Shown: positions 63,560 through 64,000 of the stretch, one piece after another
How positions within the stretch are numbered: position 1 is the stretch's first letter
Layout: each line of letters begins with the position of its first letter
Position numbers and translations under genes: made by a program
The notes under the pieces: model-generated
Told to the model about the DNA's origin: nothing
Seen by the model: only the letters and a program-made list of their open reading frames with translations
Databases searched by the model: none
Origin: Nocardia sp. NBC_00403
Lineage (GTDB): Bacteria > Actinomycetota > Actinomycetes > Mycobacteriales > Mycobacteriaceae
Direction: 5' to 3'
DNA: 64,000 bases
Assembly: GCF_036046055.1 (NCBI RefSeq)
Contig: NZ_CP107939.1
Span: 2,666,001 to 2,730,000, forward strand

Positions 63560-64000
63560 TCAGCAGCCCCCGCTGAAGAACGCGCGTATATAGCCCGCGG
63601 ACTGTCGGACATACATCCAGGTCCAGAACTTCACGCCGGAGTCGCTCGGGCTCGCCACCATGGTCAACTCGCCGCCGAAGCACTTGCTCACGATGTACCT
63701 GGCCCGCGACACATGCGGGGTGTAGGTCACCACGATGATGTGGCGCCAGCCGAACAACTGTGCCCGGCGCCGGATTTCGCGTGCCTCACCGTCGGTCGTC
63801 CACGGATACGGGACGAAACAGTCGACCTGGAAGTCGAATCGGCCGGCGCAGTACTTGTCCATCGCGTGGTCGTTGATGCCGGTCGATCGCGAGATCAGCA
63901 ACTGCGGGGCGTATCCGCGCCGCGCGAGATCGAGACCCATATCGAAGCGTTCGTAGGCTGTCCCGCCGAGGACCACGATCGCATCCGCCTTCCGCAGCGG
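63560..64000 (-). CDS. YdcF/DUF218-family protein (5' end outside window)
   Basis: Runs off the right edge; about 147 C-terminal residues are visible. ADAIVVLGGTAYERFDMGLD (DUF218 start), LLISRSTGINDHAMDKY, then RRAQLFGWRHIIVVTYTPHV with ARYIVSKCF match the YdcF/SanA-like fold, ending MYVRQSAGYIRAFFSGGC. DUF218 proteins are implicated in envelope function. A stop codon gives the clear 3' end. Confidence 0.85.
   Translation of the reverse strand, partial: PLRKADAIVVLGGTAYERFDMGLDLARRGYAPQLLISRSTGINDHAMDKYCAGRFDFQVDCFVPYPWTTDGEAREIRRRAQLFGWRHIIVVTYTPHVSRARYIVSKCFGGELTMVASPSDSGVKFWTWMYVRQSAGYIRAFFSGGC

Overview
The window is high-GC, dense, often 4-bp-overlapped actinobacterial DNA. Gene content (rph-rdgB-DUF3817 block, DUF5313, DUF6131, DUF418, DrrABC-type exporter, MmyB-type and many TetR regulators, two P450s) points to Nocardia or a close mycolic-acid relative. 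This is inferred from gene content and codon bias; no rRNA is present to confirm it, and no tRNA, CRISPR array or intact insertion sequence was seen.

Layout. 0-2.9 kb: end of a metallo-beta-lactamase-fold gene, a 95-bp tandem repeat array and a large inverted repeat, then the housekeeping pair rph-rdgB facing two small membrane-protein genes. 2.9-19.7 kb: a biosynthetic locus, with a palindrome-rich promoter region, a stand-alone truncated adenylation-domain gene, a duplicated 5' leader, a 4,397-residue three-module NRPS (C-A-T-E / C-A-T / C-A-T-E-TE) and three translationally coupled DrrA/B/C-like transporter genes. It looks like a unit for making and exporting a tripeptide-derived, possibly N-acylated product with two D-residues. 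19.7-25.6 kb: Doc-type toxin-antitoxin pair, oxidoreductase relic, SDR, TetR regulators, a group-2 sigma factor and an alpha/beta hydrolase. 25.6-33.7 kb: drug-efflux MFS pump with PadR regulator, FAD monooxygenase with LysR, and an MmyB-type regulator divergent from an NTF2-like gene and an alcohol dehydrogenase.

33.7-44.5 kb is a looser accessory region: a secreted HNH nuclease with a repeat-rich partner gene, a haloalkane dehalogenase, an ECF sigma factor, a run of frameshifted genes, a tyrosine-recombinase relic, an anti-sigma-like ATPase, strong RNA-hairpin candidates, a MerR-like protein, a hydrolase and a truncated second copy of the haloalkane dehalogenase. 44.0-64 kb returns to mostly intact genes: a TehA/SLAC1 channel divergent from its probable LysR regulator, PhoU, transglutaminase, Ddn-like reductase, CaCA antiporter, a membrane-anchored cysteine-repeat protein, an APH(6)-like kinase, TetR/P450, a Tat-signal SDR and a NarL-type two-component system (SDR and kinase both carry one apparent frameshift), MarR/DUF5313, DUF418, a second P450, small membrane proteins, a VIT-family transporter, a GMC oxidoreductase and a partial YdcF-like gene.

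Several divergent intergenic regions carry clear palindromes (TetR/P450, LysR/TehA, MmyB/NTF2), and others lie just upstream of PadR, Doc/antitoxin and the SDR, so local one-regulator/one-target circuits dominate the accessory part. Single-base indels in short G/C runs recur at several loci. They are either genuine decay or assembly errors, and raw reads would decide.
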